The notes under the pieces were generated by a model. That model worked only from the letters and a program-made list of their open reading frames with translations. It was not told the DNA's origin and made no database searches. 64,000 nt of DNA, taken from the NCBI RefSeq assembly GCF_905475465.1, contig NC_062254.1, forward strand, positions 4,298,001-4,362,000, written 5' to 3'. Shown piece by piece: positions 47,751-59,475 of this stretch (position 1 is its first letter; each line of letters begins with the position of its first letter). The translations under genes were made by a program, and so were the position numbers. This stretch comes from Pieris napi. Taxonomy: Eukaryota; Arthropoda; Insecta; Lepidoptera; Pieridae.

Positions 47751-48176
47751 CTAGCTGGCCTGGCGAACATCGTACCGCCTAACAGTCGATTCTTCATTTG
47801 TTTAAAATACTTATTCTGCTATTCGGGACACCGGTCTAGCCAGTAAGATAAAAAAAAGAAAATCGATAAGACAACAAATACATTATGTCAAAAAATAAAA
47901 ATTTACCTTCCCGGAACCCTTCCACTAACACTTGAACTTTATGCTATGATTTTAAAGTTCAAATTGACTTTTAAGTATTATTACGAATATTTTGTATGGG
48001 AATATAGAAAAGTGTTGTTTTTAGACTTTTTCACTCAATTTTTTTTAATTTTTCTCCGTAAGAACCATCCTCGTACTTCAAGGTATATTATAAAAAAAAA
48101 CAGACAAATCGGACAAGCTGTTTTCATGTTATGTCGTGACAACGGAAAACGGGTTTCATTTATATATATATATAGA
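47751..48176 (-). mobile_element. Helitron family B, both ends visible
   Basis: Minus strand: starts TCTATATATATATATAAATG after A, ends GGCGGTACGATGTTCGCCAG, GCCAGCTAG before T. The terminal stem is GGCG...CGCC. 426 bp, non-coding; open frames inside are chance. Confidence 0.7.
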
Positions 48177-48443
48177 TTATTTTTGCTTTGCGTTTTGTTT
48201 ATGACTTCGTTTTATTAGTAACTTCTTAACATTAAGTTAGGGGCAAATACTAGTCATTTAAACATTAATTAATAATGCAATAGAACGAATTCTAGTTGTA
48301 CCTAAACTTATTTTGATAGAAAACAAAAATATATACATTACATAAGTCATAAAATTGTTTTGCGTCTTCCTAGAAGAAACGTTTCGATTAAGTAAAGTTT
48401 CCAATTTGCAGGATATTTTTGCTCGATGGTTTTACCTGATATA
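48177..48443. other. no gene seen
   Basis: Short AT-rich spacer between two Helitrons. Confidence 0.6.
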
Positions 48444-48825
48444 TCTATACTAATACTATTAAGAGGAAAGGTTTGATTTTTTGTTTGTTTAAAATGAATA
48501 GGCTCTGAAACTACTGGACTATTCACTATCTATAAAAAATGTCGCGACAGCATGTCTCTATCTTTTATAGTAACGTCACAATAAGCGTCCTTTTATTATT
48601 ATTTTTTTATTAAAATACCACCGCTAGAAAAGGCTCTTTATTCGTACCTAGGTATTGATCCTTATCAAAATAATTACCAACGTTTCACATAAGCTACAAT
48701 TTAATAGCATAACCACCAAAAAAGCATGGTGGATTGGTGTTCTCCTGGCGTTTCTCTTGAATAGTTTACTACTATGTAATATAACAAAAATCTTAGCCAC
48801 AGCAACGCTTGGCCGAGTCTACTAG
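48444..48825 (+). mobile_element. Helitron family C, internally deleted copy
   Basis: Starts TCTATACTAATACTATTAAG after A and ends TTGGCCGAGTCTACTAG before T. It matches 24999-25567 except for about 190 bp missing after the first 80 bp. Confidence 0.8.
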
Positions 48826-49131
48826 TATTTATATATGTATTTCCGTATACTTTAAAAAAAAACACTTGAAAATCTGTATATAGATATAATTATTTCGCTT
48901 TAAGCAAAAACAGGAACCTGTCTTGGCAAGGAAATGCTAATTTGACGTAAGACAATGGCTGTCAGCTTATTCTGGATACCGCACCTCAATGACCTCATTG
49001 GGGTGGAGGCGAGTATTAGCGAGTCATTGTTTTGTTTACATTTACACGTCAGCGATTATTTAGTCTAAATTTTTTTCACGACTAGACCAACTTTCGTAAC
49101 AGTGTTTCTGCAGGTTTTTACGCGGCTCTAA
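48826..49131. other. no gene seen
   Basis: AT-rich spacer. Confidence 0.6.
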
Positions 49132-49291
49132 AGGCCGATTTACATTATCTTAGTGTTTAGGAGAGTGCTTTAGGATAGTACTTTAGTTGAAACATGTAAA
49201 CGCTACTTGCTTTAGTAAACGCTACGCTAAAGTTGCCTTTCAAGTTGTACTAAAGCACTCTCCTACACACTAAGATAATGTAAATCGGCCT
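49132..49291. mobile_element. 160-bp PIF/Harbinger-type MITE with TAA target duplication
   Basis: AGGCCGATTTACATTATCTT at the left and AAGATAATGTAAATCGGCCT at the right are exact inverse ends, flanked by TAA (49129-49131 and 49292-49294). The inner arms continue with AGGAGAGTGCTTTAG against CTAAAGCACTCTCCT. No coding content. Confidence 0.85.
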
Positions 49292-49503
49292 TAAGGGTAA
49301 GATGGTGATCGAAACTTAGCGGTAAGTATGGCCCCCGTATGCCAAATAGGTATTGAGTTTTGAAATACGGGAGTATATAATCACCTTAAGATCATCACCA
49401 TACACTACATCTTGTATGTTGCGTATTCAGAGAAGAGACAGAACAGAGATTCAGGAAGATACATGATTTATGATTAATCATATAGGTGTTATTTATACTG
49501 GTA

Positions 49504-49772
49504 AGCAGTGTTGGCCTAGTGGCTTCAGGTTGCTACTCTCATCCCTGAGATCGTAGGTTCGATCCCGGCTGTGCACCGGACTTTATTTCTATGTGCGCAT
49601 TTAACATTCACACAAACAATGTAGGTACACATCGTGAGTAAACCAGCTTGCCTTAGACTGTGTATCAGGCACAGAAGTCTGATTACCAACTTGCCTATAA
49701 CATTGACAAATGATCATGAAACAGATACATAAATCTGAGGCCTAGAACTAAAAAGGTTGTAGCGCTACTGAT
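49504..49772 (+). mobile_element. SINE S1
   Basis: AGCAGTGTTGGCCTAGTGGC, ATCGTAGGTTCGATCCCGGC, ACATCGTGAGTAAACCAGCT and the end GGTTGTAGCGCTACTGATTT. A small internal deletion removes the AAAAAGTCGACG block. Confidence 0.78.
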
Positions 49773-50524
49773 TTATTTTATTTATTAAGTATAAGTGACA
49801 CCAGTCAATCTATTTATTCATAAAATGATATTGATAAAACGTATTTTTAATATTTATGACCAAAATTACCAAAAAGATCTGTTTCCAATGTCATAGTAAA
49901 ATGAAAACTTCGCTTTATGATCACGGCTCACGAGAAGTTGAAAAGCAATAAAGGAACCAACTACTTAAACTACGCTTTGAAATTCTCCCCTTTTGGCCTA
50001 CTTTGTAATTCTTTCATCGATTCGTGACGAGCGTCCACCAATTTTTTGAACGCGTAAGTACCATTATCCTTTGAGTAGTGCGAAATATTACTGGGTCTAA
50101 ATCGAGAGTGCTACTTTGATATAGTAGACCCTTTTATCGGGATTTTAGAGGCTTGGAGGTTCTAACAAGGGTAGATAAGGAAATCTTCGTTCATATTACT
50201 TGGGGTACGCGAATTTGTAGATATGCGCTTGGCACATCGGATAATATCCTATTGTTAAGAGTCCCGTGGGGTGGGTTTTTAATCAATTTCTAAGCGAAGG
50301 GGTTTGAAAGCAAAAAGTGATTGTAGTATATAAAAGATCTGTATTATCTGTTGCAGATGCAATATGTTGAATGGTTTTCAATGCACTTTTTTATGATTGT
50401 TAAAATTAACTTTTAGTAACGTACTTACATTGTGTGGTAAAACTTGATATTTATTTATTAGAAAAAATATTGTAACTTTATTAAAATTTGTAATTTAATT
50501 ATACATTATTTCAAATGCTACTTC
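49773..50524. other. no gene seen
   Basis: No recognised feature. Confidence 0.6.
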
Positions 50525-50770
50525 TCGAACTTTATTCAAATAGGTAAACAAGTACACAAATTAAATCTAAATTTACATTTACTACCAGTTCGCAAGTCAA
50601 GAGGGTAGAGCGGGCAAGAATCACTGGCAAGAAACTCTCCGACACTCTTTTTAACCGCTAAGTTTTGAGTCATACAAACTGTTTGAACATAAGCAGATCA
50701 ATCCCAAGGATATGGATCAATTTCATATTCGTCAAATTTATAAAATGCTTTATTAATAAATTTACGGTTC
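50525..50770 (-). mobile_element. LINE-type 3' end, family L2
   Basis: The plus strand has GGGCAAGAATCACTGGCAAG, AAACTCTCCGACACTC, the inverse of the L2 core, preceded by an inverse A/T tail. Confidence 0.5.
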
Positions 50771-51225
50771 TGCTATAGGTTTCTGCAAAACATATTTGTA
50801 TGTAATTGACATAATATTGTTATTTTATTTAATTAATAAAATTATAAAACATCGAGTTATGTAAATTATTTTATACATAATATAACATCACGTTTATTAC
50901 AATATTATTTTAATAAATCTAATTTATATTCTATACTACTTCATCTCCTGGTTGTGATTATTTAAATCTCATAGAAGGCCAGAGAATGTTTCTGTTCTTC
51001 GACGACTGTCATGTAGTTGTGAATGAATTTGCAATTGTGAAAAACGTATCAACTATTTTTACCTCAATTCGTTTGTATGGCATAACGGGTTTCTTAGTAA
51101 TTTACATATTTATTTCACGATAGTATACATATTTCACTTGTATGCGTAAAAAATGCCGTAATGAATTTTCCACGTTCTATAATTTCGAAACAAAAAGAAT
51201 GTAATTGATTATATATAGGGTTCTG
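50771..51225. other. no gene seen
   Basis: AT-rich, featureless. Confidence 0.6.
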
Positions 51226-51431
51226 AGCAGTATTGGCCTAGTGCTTTCAACATGCATCTCGCTCTGGGGTAGTAGGTTCGATCCCCGGCTGAGCACCAAT
51301 GGACTTTCTGTCTATGTGCGCAATTAACTCTTCACGAGGAAACCGGCATGACTTAAACCCAAAAATTAGACGCCTATTAAAATGTTAAGGGAACAGAGCC
51401 CTCCATACCTAAAAGGTTGTAGCGTCATTGG
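51226..51431 (+). mobile_element. SINE S1, internally deleted
   Basis: AGCAGTATTGGCCTAGTGCT, GTAGGTTCGATCCCCGGC, CACGAGGAAACCGGCATGAC and the end AAAGGTTGTAGCGTCATTGG. About 80 bp of the body is missing. Confidence 0.7.
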
Positions 51432-52101
51432 TACAACACAAAAACAACTTCGATTGCATTTTTGTACCTTTAACAATTAATTCTAAACAGTTTCTACTCA
51501 CTTTAACATACACCCCATATAATGAATAATTTATAACGTATCCCCTACTACAACTAACGCGAACTAACCAAACATATTCATTTGTAGCAAATAGAGTGAC
51601 ATTGAAAAAGCATCCTATTGTCCCAAGGGAGTATGTGGGTTTGACTCCCGTACCAATTAGTGGTAAAGTAAAAATTCTGCGTAACCATTTTACCCGGGGG
51701 ACGGTCCCAGGTGGTTTCTAATGGTGTATCTTTGCTTAGAGGGTGGTTAGTTTTAGTTCCATATGTATCGCTTGTAGTAGTGTGAAATTATTATCATTGC
51801 AAATGGCATAGATTTATTTGAGATTAGGGATCATAATCTTAGTAGGTTTTGGTTGTTATTTAAACGTTTGACTTTTTTACTTTTTAGTTTAGTTTAGTCA
51901 GTTTTAAACACGAATGTACGACCCACATTATTCCCATAATTCGATTATAGCGGTTCGTAATTTTTTTTTAAATATGTTTCAAATTCATGTCTGTGACTTC
52001 AAAATTATGAAGATAAAACGAGACAAATTTTAAATTCGACAATAAATAGTCTTCAAGATATCAACTAGACATCCTCAACACTTCACTATTGTGTTTTAAT
52101 A
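51432..52101. other. no gene seen; doubtful tRNA-like trace
   Basis: A B-box-like GGGTTTGACTCCCG near 51630 is not backed by a head or body. Confidence 0.5.
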
Positions 52102-52319
52102 TAGCTGCCCCCGCGAACGTCGATTCGCCTTAACATATGGAACATTTTATTATACCCTATAGAGTTCGCTTTTCCGGAATAAAATCAAAAACAATTTTTT
52201 TTCATATTTTTCCCAATTCTCTCTCCATAAGAACCTTCCTCAGAGTTCAAGGAATTAAAAAAATACTCGTATTTCTCCAGCCATCTTCGAGACTTGCGAT
52301 TCATTTTTATTTATATAGA
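52102..52319 (-). mobile_element. Helitron family B, short
   Basis: Minus strand starts TCTATATAAATAAAAATGAA after A and ends GGCGAATCGACGTTCGCGGG, GGCAGCTA. The stem GCGAA/TTCGC sits just before the end. The final CTAG has lost its G. Confidence 0.65.
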
Positions 52320-52464
52320 TTTCCTTTTTTTGTTACTTAGAGATACTTATTTTTATCTCTTTACCCTTATGAGAGAATAAATCTTAATCAAAAAATCTTA
52401 TTATTGCGCAGTAAGCATTGAAACACACACACAAAAGTGAGAACTGTTAATGTCACTGAGACTT

Positions 52465-52645
52465 ATTCCACGCACCACGACTTAGTGAAACCAGCTGTCC
52501 ATTGAAGTATTTTCGAACCTATTTACGGTCCTTCAAGAAAACCCGATTCTTAAGAGACAGCTTGCGTGCCTTCTGGAACTGTGAGTATAGGAGGCAGTGT
52601 CGCTTGACATTAGATGATCGTTCTGCCGGTTTTTTTCTATAAATA
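52465..52645 (+). mobile_element. LINE family L1 tail
   Basis: CCACGCACCACGACTTAGTG, ACCAGCTGTCCATTGAAG, CAGCTTGCGTGCCTTCTGG, decayed but collinear with 39300-39490. Confidence 0.55.
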
Positions 52646-55055
52646 AATTGATTAATTGAATTGTTATTCAGTGTTGATAACTTGCTACACTTAAGAACAT
52701 TTATAATTATACGCCTCAATATTTTAAACCCAGACTTATGGTGTCGAGATAAAAGTGTTTACAAGATTAATTGGTCCAAGAAAGATTACATTTCACGGTA
52801 CACGAAATTAAATTAATGAAAGTCGTTTTATGGGACTTTTTAAATATTAACCTTAGCTTTTTCTTTTTGGTTCTAGAATAATCTGTAAGGTTTGGATTAA
52901 GTATATCTACAATAAATTATTCTTTAAAGGATCTAGGATTTCTTGGGTTTGATTTCAACTCATTTAGGTCAAACAAGACCCAGATTTTTAAATTTCACTG
53001 TACTACAGAGCTAAAACAGCACTATTTAAAGTTGAAAAGTTAAATATTTAGAGTTCATTAGATGATAGTTAAAGGTCGAATTATATATATCGAGTAACAT
53101 AAATACTTTAAATAACAAATTTGAACAAAAAGTTTTTATTCTTCTTATGAAATCGAATGAACGCGTTTGAATCCTAAACATTTTCTTTTTAGTTTAAATA
53201 CTCGCTTAAATTATTTACGCCGAAGGTTTTATTACAATACAATAATTCTATATATCATATAGATATTGTATCGGCTATCTATAAAAGTATAATCAAGAAA
53301 TCTCCTGGAATATCTTTCACGAATTCTGAATAAAACAAGGGAAATTAATAATAATAAATATCAGAACGGACTGTCAAAAGTTTCATTTCCTCGTCATTTT
53401 AATTAAGCCGGGACGAGTTTTGACGCAAATAAATTGGTATTGCGAGGATTCTATTATAAAAATACCAGAAGACGAGTTCAAGATTCATAAAGGAAATTGT
53501 ATTTGACACGAATTGTGCAACAACCAATCGATTACGTCTTATTTAGAACTAATACTACGAATACTATATTCGTATGCCAAATCAAGCTGTGTGTGGCTAG
53601 TGCCTATTGTCAAGTGCATAAGTACATATTCGTAATCAACTAGTATATAATACATATGGTGATTAGGCGTGCGTGCCAATGTACCATGTTATTTAATATA
53701 TGCGTGAGGTTATATGTTAAATTATCGGCTATGCTCCGTGATACAAAAAACCCTTTGTTCCCGGGACATTAACACAGGTCGCAATGCTAACGGTGTTTAT
53801 TTTTGAGATTTCTTATGATTTCTGGATTCACTCTTGACACACTCCTCTTCTCAGATCAATGATGCTGTTCAATATAAACTGAAATAAATTGTAAAGATCC
53901 GTAAAATTACTTTATAACAACGTGTTTTTCTGTTAGTTAAATTGGAGTTATACATTTATGTGTAGCTGGCAACATTGGATTTGTTTTCTCATCAAACCCG
54001 TATCGAAGTGTCGCCGTACATCGTCCGACTTTACTGCACTCAGGGGAAATTCAGTGATTCCTTGAACCGTGTTTGTGTAATGCAAACTCAACGACGTACC
54101 TTAACAACGACGTGAACAAAAAACTGTATTAAGAGCCATCATACATAAAATGTTTAAATTTACTATATTGTATCTTAAGGATCTCTTATAAAACTAAAAA
54201 CTAAAAGAATAAAATTAAACAAAATACATCCTTGGTTTAAGAAAAGATATATAGTAATCCTGGAGTCATTTATTTTTCTAAATATAAAATATAAGTCGCA
54301 GAAATCTAATCGTACCAAAAAAGTTAATATTCAATTAGGTTCAAAGTTAAATTGCCCTTATCAAAAATAGTCCTTTAAGATTGTCATCCGTTTTAATTTA
54401 TATAAAGTTACCAATACCATTTTATCCAACCAATCAAAATACCAGCTGATTTTAGTATCTTTAACGTCAGTTTTTTATAAATAATCATTTTATGGTTGTT
54501 TACGAAGTGAAAATAGTTAATTAACTTATTAAAACAACATCCGCGTACAATAAATTAAAGTAAATGTTTTTACGGCATTTAAATAGCCCCTGATAGGCCT
54601 GTTGAAAGTATCTTTAGGTAATTATGGTTATTATTTATACGGAAAGTATAGATAATGAAATTGATTAAAGAGGTTCGCAGCGGGATCAAAGATGGCCGCC
54701 GTGCTGCGGCTTAATTGACGTTACTTAATAAATTGCTAATTTACACCAGGATATTTAACATCGCTATCGTTATTGCTACAAATTTATTTATTATCTATAG
54801 AAACGGAGTCAATAATCGCTGTTAAAATTTATTTATTTTAAAGGCATAGCGAATTTAATTTTCATTATATTTAGCTAACTGCAAACGGATATTTTTTTAA
54901 AACTCTCTTTGAAGCTTCTATAGATAGTTATATTCTTTCGTTTTAATTGTTCCTACACCTGAACATCCAGATATGCTGGAGAATCAAGTCGGGACAGCGT
55001 GTAAGCCTTGCGAGTGAGCTTTTACAAGGAGGCTAATTTGCTAATCTTAGTCAAT
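52646..55055. other. no gene seen
   Basis: 2.4 kb of AT-rich DNA without recognised repeats. A compact G+C-richer patch at about 54665-54725 (GATGGCCGCCGTGCTGCGGC) stands out. Confidence 0.5.
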
Positions 55056-55370
55056 TCTAAACTAATATATAAAATTCTCGTGTCGCAGTGTTTGTAGTTA
55101 AACTCCTCCGAAACGACTTGACCGATTCTCATGAAATTTTGTGTGCATATTGGGTATGTCTAAGAATCGGACAACATCTATTTTTCATCCCCCTAATTGT
55201 TAAGAGTAGTCCACCCCAATTTTTTTTTTAATATTTAGACATTTTTAATTTTATAATGATACAGCATTAAAAAATACATACAACCCCTAATTTTCACCCC
55301 TATACGATCAACCCCTATTTTTTAATATAAATGATATACATGGCAAAACGACGTTTGCCGGATCAGCTAG
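55056..55370 (+). mobile_element. complete non-autonomous Helitron, family A
   Basis: Starts TCTAAACTAATATATAAAAT and ends GATCAGCTAG directly before T. A perfect hairpin GGCAAA-ACGACG-TTTGCC (55342-55359) lies 7 bases before CTAG. 315 bp, no coding content. Best-preserved family A copy. Confidence 0.8.
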
Positions 55371-55868
55371 TTGTATTATAAATATGAATTGTTTGTTAAA
55401 CTATCTCAGGAACTTTTGATTCTCAGACTCATAGTCCAATAATATAGAGGAAATCTATAATATAACGTCACCCAAATAACGAGGGTAAAACTGGTTGGCT
55501 GATAAAACATAAAGTTGACAAAGCTTTACAAGACAAACTTTATGAAAATGTAAATAATGCGTTGGCGGCCACCCATTGAAGACGTATCTAAAAGCTATAG
55601 AAATTCAATTGTAATAAATTCGAACTCTCGAAATACAAGGATGAAAAGAACGTTATCCAAAACCATATAAAACCGATGTCCAGACTTAACAAAAGAGTCA
55701 ATCGTAATAAAAGTATATTTTCAATAAATTTTATTTTCAATGACATCAGACAAGTGCATTTTCAACTATACCTATAATTTGTATGACACAAGGACAGTGT
55801 ATGTTACGATCAGTTGCGAAAAAACATCCTTTAAAACTTCATCATTAACAGAATTAGTTAATTTTGAC
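55371..55868. other. no gene seen
   Basis: AT-rich, no recognised feature. Confidence 0.6.
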
Positions 55869-56122
55869 GACTCATTGGTCTAGTGGTTAGTACCCCTGAC
55901 TGCGAATCCATGGGTCCCGGGTTCGATCCCCGGCTGAGACGAACATCGATGTGATGAGCATTTGGTGTTGTACTTAGGTCTTGGGTGGTTAAATATGTAT
56001 TTATATGTCTATCTATCTATAGTATGTATGTATATCCGTTGCCTAGTACCCATAACACAAGCTTCACCAGCTTAGCATGGGACTAGGTCAATTGGTGTGA
56101 ATTGTCTTTAAAAAAAAAAAAA
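55869..56122 (+). mobile_element. tRNA-derived SINE of a second family (Metulj-like)
   Basis: The tRNA-like head GACTCATTGGTCTAGTGGTT (A box) and GGTCCCGGGTTCGATCCCCG (B box) is followed by a body with GTTGCCTAGTACCCATAACA, CTTAGCATGGGACTAGG, and an A-run at 56110-56122. It resembles a butterfly SINE family I know as Metulj; the name is from memory. It is not a functional tRNA. Confidence 0.65.
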
Positions 56123-56123
56123 G

Positions 56124-56325
56124 AGCAGTGCCCTAGTGGCTTGAGCGTGCGCCTTTCAACCATGAAACGTACATTCGAATGAGGTTTTCACTTTATAAGA
56201 GCAATTAACACTCGCTCGTATGATGAAGACATTGTCACAGAACCAGAGAAAGAAAAAATTATCGTGAAACAGATACAGCAATCTGAGGCCAAGACATAGG
56301 AGAGATTGTAAATCCACTAGTTTCT
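56124..56325 (+). mobile_element. SINE S1, decayed, directly after the A-tail of the previous SINE
   Basis: AGCAGTGCCCTAGTGGCTTG, AGCGTGCGCC head, a B box decayed to CATTCGAATG, body fragments and the end GATTGTAAATCCACTAG. Confidence 0.6.
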
Positions 56326-56401
56326 ATTTTTAATACAAAAACATAATAAAATAAGTAAAGAATAAATTTAATCACAAAAATAACAAATATCAGAAAAAAT
56401 A

Positions 56402-56877
56402 CAGTCGACTCTCGATAATTTGACACTCGTTAATTTGAATCTCTCGATAAATTGAATTTGTTTCTGGTCCCTTGGAAAATACTCGATAAATTGAATAAAA
56501 TCAATGATAATTGGTCCCTTCGGTAATTTGAAGTTGAAAAAGTATTATCTTGCTCGCCAACATGCGATAATTTGAAGTCCGGTCTTCCCTACTCTCTATA
56601 ATTTGAAGCGTTTATCATGCACATACCTGTCGTATGTGTACATAAATGCACAGACTTGTCAATTGTTTACATAAATGAGGTTTGTGTCAAAAATTTGTGA
56701 ATAATTGTTAATACACAATAAGAATATAGAAATAATAAGTAACAAATTTTGATCAAATTCTTATTTCCTTCCGTCGCCCCTCCCCCTCGTAGTTATTCAA
56801 ACACTTGTTATTTTGAACTCTTGATAATTTGAAATTTATCTCTGGTCCCTTGAGTTTTAAATTATCGAGAGTCGACG
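56402..56877 (+). mobile_element. pogo/Tigger-type MITE
   Basis: Starts TA-CAGTCGACTCTCGATAAT and ends ATTATCGAGAGTCGACG, near-exact inverse ends. The right end has lost the last CTG-TA form. The interior has many diverged ATAATTTGAA repeats. No transposase. Confidence 0.7.
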
Positions 56878-57682
56878 AAAAATAAGTTCGTATTCTGTTA
56901 TCTTAAAGAATACACAACTGGTTCATATACAAAGGGGGTTTTCCTCACAGTTTCTCTGCGTTTATTTCAAGTAAAACCGAATTTGACATCTCAAACACGC
57001 AAATACAACGAAGCTATACTTAAACATATACACTAGTTAAATTAACTTAAGTTGACTAAACTCGCCCACTAAAAGTTCCATTTACTGTATTAAGAAAATA
57101 CAGTTTATAGATTGAATCAATACAAAATGGAGCCTGGACACCCGCGGTGCAACCGAAAGGTGGAACTCAAAGTAACACAGTATTTGATTATTTATTGTTG
57201 AAATTACCATCGATCCAAATTGTATGTGATTTAATACTTTACATTTATTTCGTTGTAACGCATGTATGTTATTAATTATATTGAATGGCTTATTTAATGG
57301 GTTCTGTATTTGTAAAATGAGATTATATGTTATTCTGATTCTTCCTAATAAGTAACAGGTAAGTAGTTGAAAATAAAATAAAAAATATTTAGTGTTATTA
57401 TTTTTTTATCTTCATGTGAGGCCTCACAAGAAATGCAATTGAATTTCATATTCAAACACATTATGGTTTATATTATTCTAAGATTCGTTATAACTATCTT
57501 GAAAACAATACTTACCTATTTCAATATAAATATTCATTTATTTAAGAAGTAATGTATAAACAGATGCCCACCAAAAAATTGGGAAGAAGAAATAAAAGGG
57601 ATAGATCATGGAAAGGAATCATGTCACTTAGTATACAAAATTAAAAAAGATTATTCAAGTACGTACTATGTAATTGTATTTA
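56878..57682. other. no gene seen
   Basis: AT-rich. Confidence 0.6.
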
Positions 57683-58629
57683 CAGTGTAAACTCTTTAGA
57701 ATGATATTCCTTATAACAAAAAGCTCTCGTAAAAATAAAATATATTGGCTTGGTTTAACACAAAACCCATACATTAATACACTCTTTATAACGTAACAGC
57801 AATTCTCAATTGCGAAGAAATATTCATATTTAGACATCAACCACATACTTAAGTGTAATTATTTTTATAATCAGTGTCGAAATTTGTAAAAAGACACCTG
57901 ACGTCATAAACAGCCGTCTCGCCTTTGTTATTGTTAATTTCATTAACACGTGTGCCATTATTTGTAAACAAACTGACAAGGTGGCCAGACAAAATACTCA
58001 AAAAAATACAAAACAAATATTGGCATAGCAAAACACGTCGGCCATAGTTAACAGAATATGTGTTTAGAATAATTTACCTATTGATAGTAATAAAATTAGA
58101 AATTATTATAATTGGTTAAATTTAGTTTCTTTTCTCTTCTATCCGTATAACGAAAACTCTCTATAACGAAAAAAAACTTGTGGCACTAGGGAACTGCTGC
58201 GATGACGCTATTGCATAGCATTTTTTATCAACTTATGCAATTATAATTATTTATTTATTTTTTATTTATGCAGTATTTTTCTTTTCTTTGATGTTAATTC
58301 AAGTTTTTTCTTTGATATTAATTCAATCTACCAGTCTACCAGACTCAGACTAACACGCCTATATAGTCTGTCTCACTCTAACGCGTACCGACTGCACCGG
58401 CCGCGCTTACGCTAGGTCACAGATCTCGTCAGAGAGATGTGGGACGCAGTATGCGCTCTGTCCCACTCTAACGCGTATTGGCCGCACCTATATTACGTCA
58501 TCGTGTGTTAGGCTTTTTTCGTTACACCATTTCTTGATTCGGTCACCGCGCTCAAAGCCCGCGATAAAATCTATGCAATAGCTTAAAAATGCTCAGTCTC
58601 TTGAAATTCGTTATAAAGAGTTTACACTG
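57683..58629. mobile_element. 947-bp pogo-type non-autonomous element
   Basis: CAGTGTAAACTCTTTA at the left and TAAAGAGTTTACACTG at the right are perfect inverse ends, each flanked by TA (57681-57682 and 58630-58631). The interior repeats TCCCACTCTAACGCGTA-like text twice (about 58370-58480). No transposase frame; short minus-strand frames inside are chance. Confidence 0.8.
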
Positions 58630-59211
58630 TATTTAATAACAATTTACAAAAATATGACGTGGCAGTATAGCAACAAAATCGTTGAAATTCATCTTTTGAA
58701 ATGCCATCAAATATTCTATCCGCGTTCAGCCCGCTTCGTTAGTTCTCACTACACTAAAATTCGTCCCGGAAACTGCTATGTTATTACGGAAGGTTTATTC
58801 TGGCGCCACGCTCGATGGCTGAATTCAACTAAATGGCACTTCCGTCTTTATGGCCCTGGGTGCGTTAGACGCTTGTGACAATACCAAGTGAAAATTTAAG
58901 ATAACGAGGAAAAGGGGATACATGGGAAACAATTTCTATAGAACGCGAGAAATATGAGATATCTGTTTTACAAATTATGATTTCGTGCTGTAAAACCCGG
59001 TAAAGGGGTTCAAATTGGGCAGGGGTGAGATTTGTTTCCCAGTTTAATTGATCGCGTTCCTTCATAGGAAAATCTGTGCCTACCAACCCGAATAATCAGG
59101 ATCTAAGGGTCTTCGAGTTAAATGCAATTGTATTTAAAATAACGTAGAAACAGTTTTACTACTTATTGTACGCTTTTTATGTTTTTATGTTATTGTTTGA
59201 GTTTCATCATC
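58630..59211. other. no gene seen
   Basis: Frames at 58654-58878 and 58865-59086 lack recognisable domains. Confidence 0.5.
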
Positions 59212-59475
59212 GGAGGTCGAGGTAGCATACGAAATCTCACCCGTATCATCTCGACGTCCGTCGTTCCACAACTGAGCGATTTTTAAGGCAGTTTTGCCGC
59301 GCACCAGCACTATGTGGAACCAGCAGCCCACTGACGTATTTCCAAAACAATTAGACTTAGGTTCCTTCAAGAAAAGAGCGTAACAATTCTTAAAAGGCTG
59401 GCATCGCACTAGCGAGCCCCCTGGGATTGAGAGCGTCCATTGGTTATCACTAATCATCAGGTGAGATATACCACT
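59212..59475 (+). mobile_element. LINE family L1 tail with coding remnant
   Basis: GTTTTGCCGCGCACCAGCAC, TATGTGGAACCAGCAGCC, CAATTCTTAAAAGGCTGGCA, GAGCGTCCATTGG, matching 39280-39470 with frame breaks. Confidence 0.7.

Noticed and set aside
51590..51730. tRNA-like B-box region
   Set aside because: Only a single weak B-box match, no head or body.
55869..55942. tRNA gene
   Set aside because: A and B boxes are present, but the stems are imperfect and the sequence continues into a SINE body and A-tail.
57849..58031. Hydrophobic N-terminal frame resembling a signal peptide
   Set aside because: Lies inside the 947-bp pogo-type element and lacks a donor.
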